Source: Pusillimonas noertemannii (GTDB lineage Bacteria > Pseudomonadota > Gammaproteobacteria > Burkholderiales > Burkholderiaceae_B). From it: DNA of 64,000 bases. Location: NCBI RefSeq assembly GCF_003096595.1, contig NZ_QEKO01000003.1, positions 124,001 to 188,000 on the forward strand, in the 5' to 3' direction. The position numbers and the translations under genes were made by a program. Under the pieces are notes generated by a model. The model searched no databases. It worked only from the letters and a program-made list of their open reading frames with translations, and was not told where the DNA came from. This document shows, one piece after another, positions 1-8,355 of this stretch; the stretch's first letter is position 1; each line of letters opens with the position of its first letter.

Positions 1-133
1 CTTCGTTCAGCAGCCGGTCAAGGTAATCGGGCCCGTCGTAGGCGGCCAGCGCCTGGAGCTCTTGAGGGCCCGCGGCGACCGCCGGGCCCATGGCGAAACA
101 GAGTACGGCGACGGCAAGCAGAAATGAACGCAT
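1..133 (-). CDS. Extracellular solute-binding protein, Fe3+-type ABC family (N-terminal fragment, cut by window start)
   Basis: Only the first 44 codons are present; the gene runs off the left edge. The start ATG (complement of 131-133) is followed by a classic signal peptide: MRSF, a hydrophobic core, then PAVAAG. The mature start, LQALAAYDGPDYLDRLLNE, resembles the opening of Fe3+-type (family 1) periplasmic binding proteins, where a similar segment precedes a K-E-G-E-L strand. The neighbouring gene at 1546-2565 belongs to the same family, so two such proteins flank the Rieske oxygenase gene. No permease or ATPase is visible. The signal peptide is clear; the family is inferred from a short stretch. 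Confidence 0.55.
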   Translation of the reverse strand, partial: MRSFLLAVAVLCFAMGPAVAAGPQELQALAAYDGPDYLDRLLNE

Positions 134-214
134 GTTTGTCTCCTATTCCGGCTGCAAGTACTGCTGTGGCGGGCATTCGCAACATAGAGGCGTGCTATTT
201 GCGTGCCCGTGTAG

Positions 215-1513
215 TCATGTCGGCAGGCCCTGGGTCGCAGGCTGTTCGACGCCTTCGGCCGATACCTGCATTTCGGGGGCCGAGTGCAAGGCGGCGTCGC
301 GCGGCAGCACTGAAGAGAACGCGCGCACGCGCTGGGATGCGGCGTCCAGGCCCGGAGGAAGCACGCCTTCTTGCACCATTTTCGCTGCCTTGAGCAGCCG
401 CTGGCGAGTCATGATGATGCCTTTGTCGGTACCGACCAGATGCTCCTTGCTGCGGTCTTCTATGGGGCCCATGCTTTCCTGCACGGCCGCGTCCTGCTCG
501 CCGAAACCCATGACGCCGCAGTAGCTGCGGCCTTCTTTCTGGGCCTGCCTGTCCATCAGGTAGTCGTTGTCCTTGTTGGCCAGGGGGCGGAAGGTGCCCG
601 GTATGGTCTTGCAGTGAATGCCGCGGCCTTCGAGCATGGCGTCCATCTCTTCCTGGTTGAAGGGCCGGTCGGGATGGTAGTCGAAGCTGAACGTGTAGGC
701 GTGTTCGTCGTCGATGGGAACCCAGGCGTGGCCGCCGTGGGGGTTGCCCTTGTACGGGGGGAAGAGGCTGGTGCAGGGCATCAGCCATTGCGTGACGCGC
801 CAGTAGTAATTACTGTCGCTCTGGTTGCGCCGGGTGGCAATATACAGGCCGCCGGGGGATTCCAGGGGTATGAATGCCGGCCGGGGGTCTTCTTTTATGT
901 GGGCGATGCTTTGAGGGTCGCGCTTCAGCAGGGGGTCGGCGCTGGCCGACATGCTGTGCAGAAATATGGAGTGGAAGGAGTCCAGGCCTCCTTCCATGAG
1001 CTGCAGGTAGTTACAGTCCTGCTGCCGTTTCGAGACATAGCGCTGGCCCTCGGGCACGGTGGCCCATTCATAGGCGGGCAGCGGCGGCTGCTTGTCGGGC
1101 GGGCCCATGTAGGTCCACAGCACGCCGCCATGCTCGACCAGCGGGTAGGCGCGCAGCTTTATGGTCTTGCAATAGCCGCGCTCTTGCGGCTCGGAGGGAA
1201 CGTCGACGCACTGGCCGGTAACGTCGTACTTCCAGCCGTGATAGGGGCAGCGTAGGCCGTCCTCTTCGTTACGCCCGAACCATAGCGACACCCCGCGATG
1301 CGCGCAGAATTCGTCTATCAGCCCCAGCCTGCCCTGGCTGTCGCGGAAGGCAAGCAGCCGTTCCGACAAGAGCTGGATGCGGACAGGAGGGCAGTCGGGC
1401 TCCGGCAATTCCTGCGGCAGCAGGGCGGGTATCCAGTAGCGGCGGAACAGCTCGCCCATCGGCGTGCCCGGGCCGGTCTGCGTCAACAATGCATTTTGTT
1501 CGGCGGTCGTCAT
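215..1513 (-). CDS. Phthalate-type Rieske (2Fe-2S) aromatic-ring-hydroxylating oxygenase, terminal oxygenase
   Basis: 432 aa. The Rieske ligands are C70-x-H72 and C89-x2-H92 (FCAHRG and CPYHGW). The mononuclear iron site is D178-x2-H181-x4-H186. The N-terminus with TGPGTPMG and RRYWIPA is typical of the phthalate 4,5-dioxygenase/phenoxybenzoate dioxygenase class. Such enzymes dioxygenate, or oxidatively demethylate or dehalogenate, substituted aromatic acids using electrons from a separate reductase. The start was chosen at ATG 1513 because AAGGAG lies just upstream and the two paralogues (43340, 53831) align there. The reading frame stays open upstream to 1585. The gene lies 32 bp after a Fe3+-type binding protein gene and has no reductase beside it. 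The substrate cannot be read from the sequence. Confidence 0.9.
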   Translation of the reverse strand: MTTAEQNALLTQTGPGTPMGELFRRYWIPALLPQELPEPDCPPVRIQLLSERLLAFRDSQGRLGLIDEFCAHRGVSLWFGRNEEDGLRCPYHGWKYDVTGQCVDVPSEPQERGYCKTIKLRAYPLVEHGGVLWTYMGPPDKQPPLPAYEWATVPEGQRYVSKRQQDCNYLQLMEGGLDSFHSIFLHSMSASADPLLKRDPQSIAHIKEDPRPAFIPLESPGGLYIATRRNQSDSNYYWRVTQWLMPCTSLFPPYKGNPHGGHAWVPIDDEHAYTFSFDYHPDRPFNQEEMDAMLEGRGIHCKTIPGTFRPLANKDNDYLMDRQAQKEGRSYCGVMGFGEQDAAVQESMGPIEDRSKEHLVGTDKGIIMTRQRLLKAAKMVQEGVLPPGLDAASQRVRAFSSVLPRDAALHSAPEMQVSAEGVEQPATQGLPT

Positions 1514-1545
1514 GTCACTCCTTGCTGCGGTTGCGTAATGGTCGA

Positions 1546-2565
1546 TCAGTGGCCGTGCGCGACGTCGTCGAACAGCTTGTCCCATTTTTCATAGCTGTCC
1601 AGAATGCGCACCGGGTCGCTGAAAACGATGGGCTTGAAGCGGGCCAGAACGGCCTCGTCGCGGCGATTGGTGCTGATCGAGTTGTCGGCCAGAATCTTCT
1701 GGCCGTCGCTCAGAAGAAAGTCATAGAAAAGCTCGGCGGAATGGGGGTGCCTGGCACCGCGCATAATGGCTATGCCGTCCGTGGATGCAATGGTCGGAGA
1801 CAGCGACAGATAGTCTATCGGCGCCTGCTTGGCGAGCAGCGGCTCGACCACGTGCAGATACAGGTTCAATGCAAGCGGCACTTCGCCGGCACTGACGAGG
1901 TTGGCCGTAAGCGTGCTGCCCTTGCGTATGGTCATTCCATTGGTGGCCACCATCTTGCGGAAAAAACGCAAGCCTTGCTCCTCGCCCATGGACTGCACCA
2001 GCGTATAGAACCACTCATGCTTGGATTCGACCCCCAGTTTGCCCTTCCACTTTGGATCGAGCAGGTCTTGATAGCTGCGCGGCAGATCTTCCGGGCGGAT
2101 GCGTTGCGTGTTGTATGCCTGAACATAGACATATACCCGCATGCCGGTCCACTCGCGGTGCTCGGGCAAGGCCTCGGGAATCAGTTCGCGCTGCAGCGGA
2201 GAGTCGACAGGGCGCAACAGGCCCTCGCGGTGCAGCGCTTCCATTTCCGGGGCCGTGCTGAGCACGAAGTCGACTTCATCGCGTCCGGCGCGCGCCTCTG
2301 AGATGATGCGCTGCAGTACGTTGTCGGTGCCTGACCGCCATACCTTGGTCTTGATGCCATATTTGGTTTCGAACGCCTTGACGAGCCGGGAAATGTCTTT
2401 CTCGGCCATCGAGGTATATATGGATAGTTCGCCTTCCTTGCCGGCTTGCTCCAGCAGTCTTTGGCTGCGGTCGCCCTGCGGGCCGGAGGGTTCGGCATGG
2501 GCCTGCGCCGCCGCCATCAGCATGCCGGCCAGCAGACAGGAGAGGGACTTCATCAGAGGGCTCAT
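1546..2565 (-). CDS. Extracellular solute-binding protein, Fe3+/thiamine-type ABC family
   Basis: 339 aa with a signal peptide ending near AQAHA. The mature protein begins with a linker and then GKEGELSIYTSMAEKD, the typical first strand of family-1 iron/spermidine-type binding proteins. It contains F-E-x-K-Y-G-I-K and the central YNTQRI...DLLDPKWKGKL segment of this family. In the Alcaligenaceae such proteins often serve uptake of organic acids as well as iron, so iron is not implied. The start at 2565 has AAGGA 7 nt upstream. It lies between the SDR gene (2602) and the Rieske gene (215), all on the minus strand and closely spaced, which suggests one operon importing the substrate of the oxygenase. 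No permease or ATPase is present in the window. Confidence 0.85.
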   Translation of the reverse strand: MSPLMKSLSCLLAGMLMAAAQAHAEPSGPQGDRSQRLLEQAGKEGELSIYTSMAEKDISRLVKAFETKYGIKTKVWRSGTDNVLQRIISEARAGRDEVDFVLSTAPEMEALHREGLLRPVDSPLQRELIPEALPEHREWTGMRVYVYVQAYNTQRIRPEDLPRSYQDLLDPKWKGKLGVESKHEWFYTLVQSMGEEQGLRFFRKMVATNGMTIRKGSTLTANLVSAGEVPLALNLYLHVVEPLLAKQAPIDYLSLSPTIASTDGIAIMRGARHPHSAELFYDFLLSDGQKILADNSISTNRRDEAVLARFKPIVFSDPVRILDSYEKWDKLFDDVAHGH

Positions 2566-2601
2566 CGTCGTCCTTTCTTGGTTGCGGCGCGCGCGCCGGG
2601 G

Positions 2602-3435
2602 CTATATGGCGATGGTCTGCCCACCGTCAATGACCAGGCCGTGGCCTGTAATGAATGAAGATTCGTCGCTGGCAAGAAAGAGCACGGCGTAGGCGACTTC
2701 CTCGGGCGTGCCCATGCGATGCAGGGCCTTCGTGCTCTGAATGGAGCGTGCGCGCATCTTCTCTTGTTGCGGGCCGTCGCCGGCCAGCTCGGAGCGGGGC
2801 GGAAAACCCCGGAACCTGGGCGTGTCTATGGACCCCGGACAGACGCAGTTGACCCTGACGCCATAGGGGCCATAGTCGAGTGCCAGGGAGCGCGTAAGGT
2901 TCATCATCGCAGCCTTGGTGGCGCAGTAGGCGGAATAGTCGGGCGACACCATGAAGGAGCGCGTCGAGGCATTGCTGACAATATTGCCGCTGCCTTGCTT
3001 CATGAAATGCGGCAGGGCCGCCCTGGCCGCGCGGAACATGGAATTCAGGTTCAAGTCGAGCACGAAATGCCATTCGGCATCGGTGAATTCATGGGCCTTC
3101 TTGCGTACCGAGCCCCCCGCGTTGTTGAACAGGATGTCCAGGCCGCCCAGGCGGTCCAGGGCCATGTCCACCATGCGCTCACAGTCCTGCTGGCGGCTGA
3201 CGTCGATGTGGGCATAAAGCGCCGAGCCGCCGTCCAGCCCGATGAGCTCGTCTATTCTGGGCCGGATGTCCTGCTGGATGTCGCAACACAGTACCCTGGC
3301 CCCTTCGCGGGCGAAAAGACGCGCGGTGGCGCGCCCGATGCCGCTGTTGGCGCCCGTTACGATGGCCACCTTGCCTTCCAGGCGCGCCATGCCGGGCTTC
3401 AGGCCGGGGTGTTCTTGCTGTGTCTCGCTGCCCAT
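2602..3435 (-). CDS. SDR-family oxidoreductase (NAD(P)-dependent dehydrogenase)
   Basis: About 277 aa. Classical short-chain dehydrogenase features are visible: the TGANSGIGR cofactor loop near the N-terminus, NNAGG, the catalytic Ser in SNAS, the Y-x3-K pair (YCATK), and the C-terminal GHGLVIDGG. It probably oxidises a dihydrodiol or hydroxy-acid formed downstream of the Rieske oxygenase 1 kb away; this is inference from the operon. The start at 3435 (MGSETQ) has a weak GGAAA upstream. MARLEGK at 3390 is the usual start of the family and cannot be excluded. The LysR gene at 3656 is divergent and shares the 220-bp promoter region. Confidence 0.85.
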   Translation of the reverse strand: MGSETQQEHPGLKPGMARLEGKVAIVTGANSGIGRATARLFAREGARVLCCDIQQDIRPRIDELIGLDGGSALYAHIDVSRQQDCERMVDMALDRLGGLDILFNNAGGSVRKKAHEFTDAEWHFVLDLNLNSMFRAARAALPHFMKQGSGNIVSNASTRSFMVSPDYSAYCATKAAMMNLTRSLALDYGPYGVRVNCVCPGSIDTPRFRGFPPRSELAGDGPQQEKMRARSIQSTKALHRMGTPEEVAYAVLFLASDESSFITGHGLVIDGGQTIAI

Positions 3436-3655
3436 GTGTTTTTCCGGTTGAGGGTTCGGCGGCTTGCGAAATGCGCGGCCATGCCTTGGCTTGAAAAAAG
3501 TGTAGCGGCGCATGCCGGCGCCATGAAGCGATATTTCGGAAACTCTGACATGAGCAAAATTTGATTCTTGCCCTACAATCATTCACAGGACAGGCCGGGT
3601 GCCACTCGAGCCTGGCGCCATTTTCCCAATCGCATTTGCCGGAAGCGTTGATTTC

Positions 3656-4579
3656 ATGTCATTCCAGCCGACACTCAATTTTCTGCGCAGCTTCCAGGTA
3701 ATAGGCAAGCATCTGAATCTCGCGCGCGCGTCCGAAGAGCTGAACCTGACGCCATCCGCCTTGAGCCACCAATTGGGCATGCTCGAAAGCCAGTTGGGGG
3801 TGCGCCTGTTCACGCGCACCGGAAGAGGCCTGGCATTCACCGACAAGGGCCGCGACCTGCACGAAGAAGTGGACGCCTGCCTGGCCCGGCTGGGCGTGGC
3901 GCTGCACAATGCGCGCTCTGCCGACAAGAAGGACGTGCTGGTGGTCAGCTCCATGGCCACGATTGCCATGCGCTGGCTGCTGCCGCGCTTCGCCAGCTTC
4001 CAGAAGGCCTATGCCAGCATTGAAATCCGTATTTCAGCGCAGCCCATAGACTTCCAGCACAACGGCGTCGACTGCGCCATCTACTACGGCAGCACGCCCG
4101 CCCCGGGACTGGGGTTCGAGCTGCTGCGCAAGGTCAGCCTGATCGTTGCGTGCGCGCCCAGCGCCATCACGCGCGACAGGCCCTTGAATCAGCCCAGCGA
4201 CTTGTCGCGGCACCACCTGCTGCGCGTCAAGTCGGGTCTGGACGGCAAGCGGCTGGACGAGTGGGGCGTGTGGTTCGAGTCGGTGCAGATGGAGCCGCCG
4301 CGCGAGGCCAAAGAGCTCATGCTGGAGAACCGCAACCTCGTCATCGAGGCAACCAAGTCGGGCCTGGGCGTGGCTGTGCTGGACCCCTTGATGATTCAGG
4401 ACGAATTGGCGTCAGGGGCCCTGGTAAGGCCTTTGGAGCACACGGCAAAGGCTCGCGGGGCTTATTACCTGGTCTATCCTCGCACTTCGCCGCCGTCCGA
4501 GAAAGTGGCGGCGTTTCGCGACTGGCTGTTTGACGAGCTGCACAAGTCGGGGGCCGCGCAAGAGCGGAGCCTTGCCTGA
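3656..4579 (+). CDS. LysR-family transcriptional regulator (GcvA-like)
   Basis: 307 aa. The winged helix-turn-helix is at residues ~5-62 (NLARASEELNLTPSALSHQL, then LFTRTGRGLAFTDKG). The rest is a LysR substrate-binding domain with RISAQPIDF and a GLGVAVLDPLM motif, as in GcvA/AmpR-like members. It is divergent from the SDR/binding-protein/Rieske group and most likely controls it, with an aromatic intermediate as co-inducer. ATG 3656 is preceded at a suitable distance by GGAAG. Sequence upstream to 3599 is open but lacks family similarity. Confidence 0.87.
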   Translation: MSFQPTLNFLRSFQVIGKHLNLARASEELNLTPSALSHQLGMLESQLGVRLFTRTGRGLAFTDKGRDLHEEVDACLARLGVALHNARSADKKDVLVVSSMATIAMRWLLPRFASFQKAYASIEIRISAQPIDFQHNGVDCAIYYGSTPAPGLGFELLRKVSLIVACAPSAITRDRPLNQPSDLSRHHLLRVKSGLDGKRLDEWGVWFESVQMEPPREAKELMLENRNLVIEATKSGLGVAVLDPLMIQDELASGALVRPLEHTAKARGAYYLVYPRTSPPSEKVAAFRDWLFDELHKSGAAQERSLA

Positions 4580-4653
4580 GCCGGCCGCCTTTCACGAGCC
4601 TTGCCGCCGCCCCGAAAAAGGCATGCCGTTCATGCTAGAATGGCCGTCTTTGT

Positions 4654-4730
<77 letters not shown>

Positions 4731-4743
4731 CAAATTTCTAATT

Positions 4744-4785
4744 AAACAAAGGGCTTGCACGATACATTGTGCAAGCCCTTTGTTT
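4744..4785. terminator. Strong hairpin terminator after tRNA-Pro
   Basis: A perfect 17-bp inverted repeat, AAACAAAGGGCTTGCAC (4744-4760) and its complement (4769-4785), has an 8-nt loop. The A-rich and T-rich ends make it a rho-independent terminator on either strand. It ends the tRNA transcript. Confidence 0.88.
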
Positions 4786-5171
4786 TGCTGTCGAAAATTC
4801 GCAGCCTCTCTACTATTATTCGTACCTCTTCTCGGGGGGCGGTGACGCTTTCTTCCGCTTCGTCTTCCAACGAACGACTTATAGCCGGCATCGCATACGT
4901 GCAAGGCGATCCGGCTTCCATTGCTATGTGAGATGTCTGCGTTCCACACGAGTTTGCCTCTAGGCCTCAAAGCAGTCGCATGGCGGCATCTCGACCGGCC
5001 GGTCAGGGCGCTCTGACGGGTGCGCCGTCATCGCCTCAACCGTCACCTCTTTCAAGCATTGCTCCAATGCCTGGGTGCTGCGTTGTTTGTGTACCACGCC
5101 TGATAGTCGCCAGACGCGTACACACGGAACGACGAACGATCCGGATCCGAGTCATATTAGGGTAAACGTAA
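4786..5171. other. Intergenic stretch without recognisable gene
   Basis: About 390 bp between the tRNA terminator and the palindromes in front of the GST gene. Short open frames exist on both strands, but none has a ribosome site, a family motif or the codon bias of the neighbours. It may be a decayed junction of an integrated segment next to the tRNA, but no identifiable transposase or integrase remnant is visible. Confidence 0.4.
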
Positions 5172-5230
5172 GGTTGTTTAAGCAACCATTAAGTGCTTTA
5201 ATTGCGCCATGGAAGGTTGTTTAAACAACC
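5172..5230. promoter_or_regulatory. Twin 16-bp palindromic operators upstream of the GST cluster
   Basis: Site 1, GGTTGTTTAAGCAACC (5172-5187), is palindromic except for one base pair. Site 2, GGTTGTTTAAACAACC (5215-5230), is a perfect 16-bp palindrome. Their starts are 43 bp apart, about four helical turns, so a regulator could bind both on one DNA face. They end 78 bp before the GST start codon. The likely binder is the MarR regulator at 11323, or another dimeric repressor; this is inference. Confidence 0.7.
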
Positions 5231-5308
5231 ATTTGTTGGCTCGATCGATTCCTGTATTGCCGTGGGCATCGGTTGCAAATACAGACATGTCACTTGGGAG
5301 ACAAAAGC

Positions 5309-6112
5309 ATGGTAGAGCTATATCACTTCTGGAGTTCGGTATGCTCGGTACGCGTTCGGATGGCGCTTGAAGAGAAAGGCGTCGAATGGGTTAGCCGCTA
5401 TATCGACTTGTTCAAATTCGACCAGCTGCAGCCTTCATATTTGGCAATCAGCCCCAACGGCGTGGTTCCAGCGCTGGTTCACAATGGCGTGCCAGTGCGC
5501 GAATCGCTTGTCATCAACGAATACATCGACGAAGTATTCGACGGACCGTCGCTCAGCCCTTCCGATCCAATCGCGCGGGCACGCATGCGCGAATTCAACA
5601 AAGCCTGTGAAGACGACTTCACCCCGATTGTGAAGCTGACCCTGATGAAGTACATCTTGCCGAAGCTGCGCCGCCGCTGGGGCGAGGATGCGCTGCACGC
5701 ATATGCCGAAAAGAGGCCGTCTCGATATCTGAAGGACCTGCACGGTCGTGCGCTTCGCGGCGACATTGATGAACATGAGCTCGCTGAGTGCAACGAAAAT
5801 ATCCAGCTCCTCCTGGACAAGGTCGAAGCCATATTGTCGTCGCCGGAATTTGGGCCTGACGCCAACGGGCACCAGTGGATCGTCGGAACTTTCTCGTTGG
5901 CGGATATTTGCATCGCTCCCTACATGTATCGACTGTATGCCTTAGGGGCAGAGCAGTTCTGGTCTGATACGAGGCGCCCGAACGTAGCGAGATGGTACAG
6001 CCAGCTATCGGCCCGGCCCGCATTCAAGGTCGCCGTTGAGTGGCCGGACGAATCAGGCGGCGGGTATGAAGAGGTGAACCTCACCTCGCAGCCGCTCAAT
6101 TTAACTCGATGA
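5309..6112 (+). CDS. Glutathione S-transferase (LigF/beta-etherase-like or isomerase type)
   Basis: 267 aa, longer than usual GSTs (~200-220). The thioredoxin-like N-domain reads LYHFWSSVCSVRVRMALEEKG and ...PNGVVPALVHNG with the glutathione-binding cis-Pro and RESLVINEY. The helical C-domain has ...WIVGTFSLADICIAPYMYR. The insertion between domains and the overall pattern recall LigF-like bacterial beta-etherases, though maleylpyruvate-isomerase or dehalogenating GSTs remain possible. The start ATG 5309 has GGGAG 8 nt upstream; an in-frame ATG at 5273 lacks one. It is the first gene of a plus-strand operon with a flavin monooxygenase, an extradiol dioxygenase and a flavin reductase, so a role in cleaving or isomerising an aromatic intermediate is likely. 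Confidence 0.82.
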   Translation: MVELYHFWSSVCSVRVRMALEEKGVEWVSRYIDLFKFDQLQPSYLAISPNGVVPALVHNGVPVRESLVINEYIDEVFDGPSLSPSDPIARARMREFNKACEDDFTPIVKLTLMKYILPKLRRRWGEDALHAYAEKRPSRYLKDLHGRALRGDIDEHELAECNENIQLLLDKVEAILSSPEFGPDANGHQWIVGTFSLADICIAPYMYRLYALGAEQFWSDTRRPNVARWYSQLSARPAFKVAVEWPDESGGGYEEVNLTSQPLNLTR

Positions 6113-6176
6113 CTCTAGCGTGCCGCAATCAGGCTGCGTGCGGCACTTCCTTGCCTGCACTTATACCGGAGACCGC

Positions 6177-7424
6177 ATGAAAGCAGAAGCCGTACTTTTT
6201 GACCGAGCCCCTGAACAAGCCGATTCCATCTCGGGCGCGACACGTTCCGAATTCAGCGAACTGTTGGAGCGCGCCCGCGCGCTGGCCCCCATCGTGCGAG
6301 AGCGCGCAGAGCAGACTGAGCGCGACCGCCGCGTCAGCGCCGATGTCACTACCTTGCTGAAGCAAGCTGGCCTCTATCGAGCTGTGCAGCCGCGCCGCTT
6401 CGGTGGCTACGAGCTTGAACTTGAGAATCTGCGTCAACTCGCGTTCGAGGTTGGACAGGGCTGCACATCCACGGGATGGTGCTATGGCTTGAGCGCCGCC
6501 AACGCATGGACGATGGGCATGTTTCCACTGCAAGCTCAGGAAGATGTCTGGGGTGCCGATGCGGACTGCCTGCTGGCCGCCTGCATAGCACCTACCGGCA
6601 AGGCCAGGTGCGTCGAAGGCGGCTTCCGCGTCCGTGGGCGCTGGGGTTTCGCGAGCAATTGCGATAACGCCGATTGGCTGGCGCTGGGTACGCTAGTGGA
6701 TGAGGGCGAAGGCCGGCCTCCGCGTCCGATGTACCTGCTATTGCCGCGGGCCGATTGCCGCATTATTGATAACTGGCACACGGTCGGCCTTGCTGGAACC
6801 GGCAGCAAGGACATTGTGATTGATGAAGAGGTGTTCGTGCCGTCTCATCGCAGCGCGGGCTTTGCCGAGTTGCTGGGCCAGGAGGCGCCCGGAGCGCTTG
6901 TGAACAGCGGTGGGCTGTATCGCATTCCCTTCTTGAGCGGATTTCCCCCGCTCCTGGCCAACCCCGCTGTGGCGGCTCTGCGAGGGGCGGTCGATGAGTT
7001 TATCGAGCATGTCGCCATGCGCGCTACGCGTGGCGCTTTTGCCGGTGGCGGGTCCACCATCGCGCAGTTCGGCCATGTCCAGACCGCTGTGGCGGAAGCA
7101 GAGGCGGCCATCGACGCTGCACAGCTCATCCTGCAACGTGATTTGCGGTTGGCTTCGGAGCTTTCGGCAGCGGACGTCAAGATTTCCACGGAGCAACGCA
7201 TTGAGTTTCGCCGCGGACACGCCTATGCGGTGAGGTTATGCGTGCAAGCCGTCAACGGCCTGTATGACGTGGTGGGCGGCACCGGCATCCACTTGGACAA
7301 CGGCATTCAGCGCGCGTGGCGCGACATCAACGCGGTGGCCCACCATATCAGCGTCAACTGGAACGCGGTTTCCACGATGGTTGGCCAACAGCGTTTGGGT
7401 CTGCCGCCTCGAGGCCAGTACTGA
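6177..7424 (+). CDS. Two-component flavin-dependent monooxygenase, oxygenase component (HsaA-like, acyl-CoA-dehydrogenase fold)
   Basis: 415 aa. The acyl-CoA dehydrogenase fold has an N-terminal helical domain, a central GRWGFASNCDNADWLALG segment and a C-terminal domain ending in WRDINAVAHHISVNWN. The conserved HIS region near the C-terminus is typical of group-D hydroxylases such as HsaA (3-hydroxy-9,10-secosteroid hydroxylase) and 4-hydroxyphenylacetate hydroxylase C2. These use reduced flavin from a partner reductase, here the gene at 8352, to ortho-hydroxylate a phenol. The start ATG 6177 has CGGAGA 6 nt upstream. The product would be a catechol, matching the extradiol dioxygenase next door. 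Confidence 0.87.
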   Translation: MKAEAVLFDRAPEQADSISGATRSEFSELLERARALAPIVRERAEQTERDRRVSADVTTLLKQAGLYRAVQPRRFGGYELELENLRQLAFEVGQGCTSTGWCYGLSAANAWTMGMFPLQAQEDVWGADADCLLAACIAPTGKARCVEGGFRVRGRWGFASNCDNADWLALGTLVDEGEGRPPRPMYLLLPRADCRIIDNWHTVGLAGTGSKDIVIDEEVFVPSHRSAGFAELLGQEAPGALVNSGGLYRIPFLSGFPPLLANPAVAALRGAVDEFIEHVAMRATRGAFAGGGSTIAQFGHVQTAVAEAEAAIDAAQLILQRDLRLASELSAADVKISTEQRIEFRRGHAYAVRLCVQAVNGLYDVVGGTGIHLDNGIQRAWRDINAVAHHISVNWNAVSTMVGQQRLGLPPRGQY

Positions 7425-7440
7425 ACGGGAAGGAGCAACC

Positions 7441-8355
7441 GTGATTCGCTATCAAAAATTTGGCCGGGTAGAGCTCGGTGTGACCGATGTGGTCCGCGCA
7501 CGCCGTTTCTACGAGGACATTGTCGGCCTTCAATATGTGGGTACCGGCGCAGCCGGTGAAGTGCTGCTGCGTTGCGACAATGAGCATCATAGTCTTGTAC
7601 TACATGCGGCGGATGTGGCCGGTTTGCGTGTTGCGGGGTTCATGCTGGAGGGCGAGGACCAGTTTGCCGTGCTGCTGGAACGCCTGCGTAGTGTTGGCCT
7701 GGGTCCGCGAGAAATGTCCACTGCGCATTGTGAGCGGCGCTACCAGCAACGCGCGATCCGTGTGTTTGAGCCGCTGGTGGGGGCCGTAATCGAGTTCTAC
7801 ACGCCTGCGGCCGACGCGTCGCGCCCTTTTCTGCCGACCGTGGCTCACATCCAGCGCTTGGGCCACGTGGTGTTCAATACGCCGCATGCTGCCAAAGCGG
7901 TTGCCTTCTGGCGCGACATACTGAACTTCCGCGTTTCAGACGCGGTGGGCGAGATGATTACCTTCATGCGCTGCTGGCCCAACCCATGGCATCATGGGAT
8001 CGGCATCGCGCAGTCGGAGAACTGCAGTCTGCATCACGTTAACTACATGGTCAGCGAAATCGATGACATCGGACGCGCGCTTGCACGCCTGCGCACGGCC
8101 GGTTCGGACGTCGTATTCGGTCCCGGCAGGCATCCCGCCTCGGACAGCATTTTCTTGTACTTCCTTGATCCGGATGGCCTGACGATGGAGTACAGCTTCG
8201 GCATGGAGGGATTCTCCGAGGATTTCGCACGCGAGCCGCGGCGCTTGCCGCTTGCGCCGGAATGGTTGGATTACTGGGGTTCGGTGCGCGACCCGCGCTG
8301 CTTCACTGGCGCCGGCGCCAACACCATCCCCGAGAGTCTTGAGGAAACGGTATGA
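7441..8355 (+). CDS. Type I extradiol (vicinal oxygen chelate) ring-cleavage dioxygenase
   Basis: 304 aa, starting with GTG 7441, which is preceded by a strong AAGGAG at 7430-7435. Two VOC modules are visible. The N-terminal one (VELGVTDVVRARRFYEDIVGL) lacks metal ligands. The C-terminal one carries the 2-His-1-Glu Fe(II) site: His in RLGHVVFNT, His in LHHVNYM and Glu in LTMEYSFGM. This is the arrangement of 2,3-dihydroxybiphenyl dioxygenase and HsaC. It should meta-cleave the catechol made by the adjacent monooxygenase. Its stop overlaps the ATG of the flavin reductase (ATGA), showing translational coupling. In-frame sequence upstream of the GTG overlaps the previous gene and is not part of it. 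Confidence 0.9.
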   Translation: MIRYQKFGRVELGVTDVVRARRFYEDIVGLQYVGTGAAGEVLLRCDNEHHSLVLHAADVAGLRVAGFMLEGEDQFAVLLERLRSVGLGPREMSTAHCERRYQQRAIRVFEPLVGAVIEFYTPAADASRPFLPTVAHIQRLGHVVFNTPHAAKAVAFWRDILNFRVSDAVGEMITFMRCWPNPWHHGIGIAQSENCSLHHVNYMVSEIDDIGRALARLRTAGSDVVFGPGRHPASDSIFLYFLDPDGLTMEYSFGMEGFSEDFAREPRRLPLAPEWLDYWGSVRDPRCFTGAGANTIPESLEETV

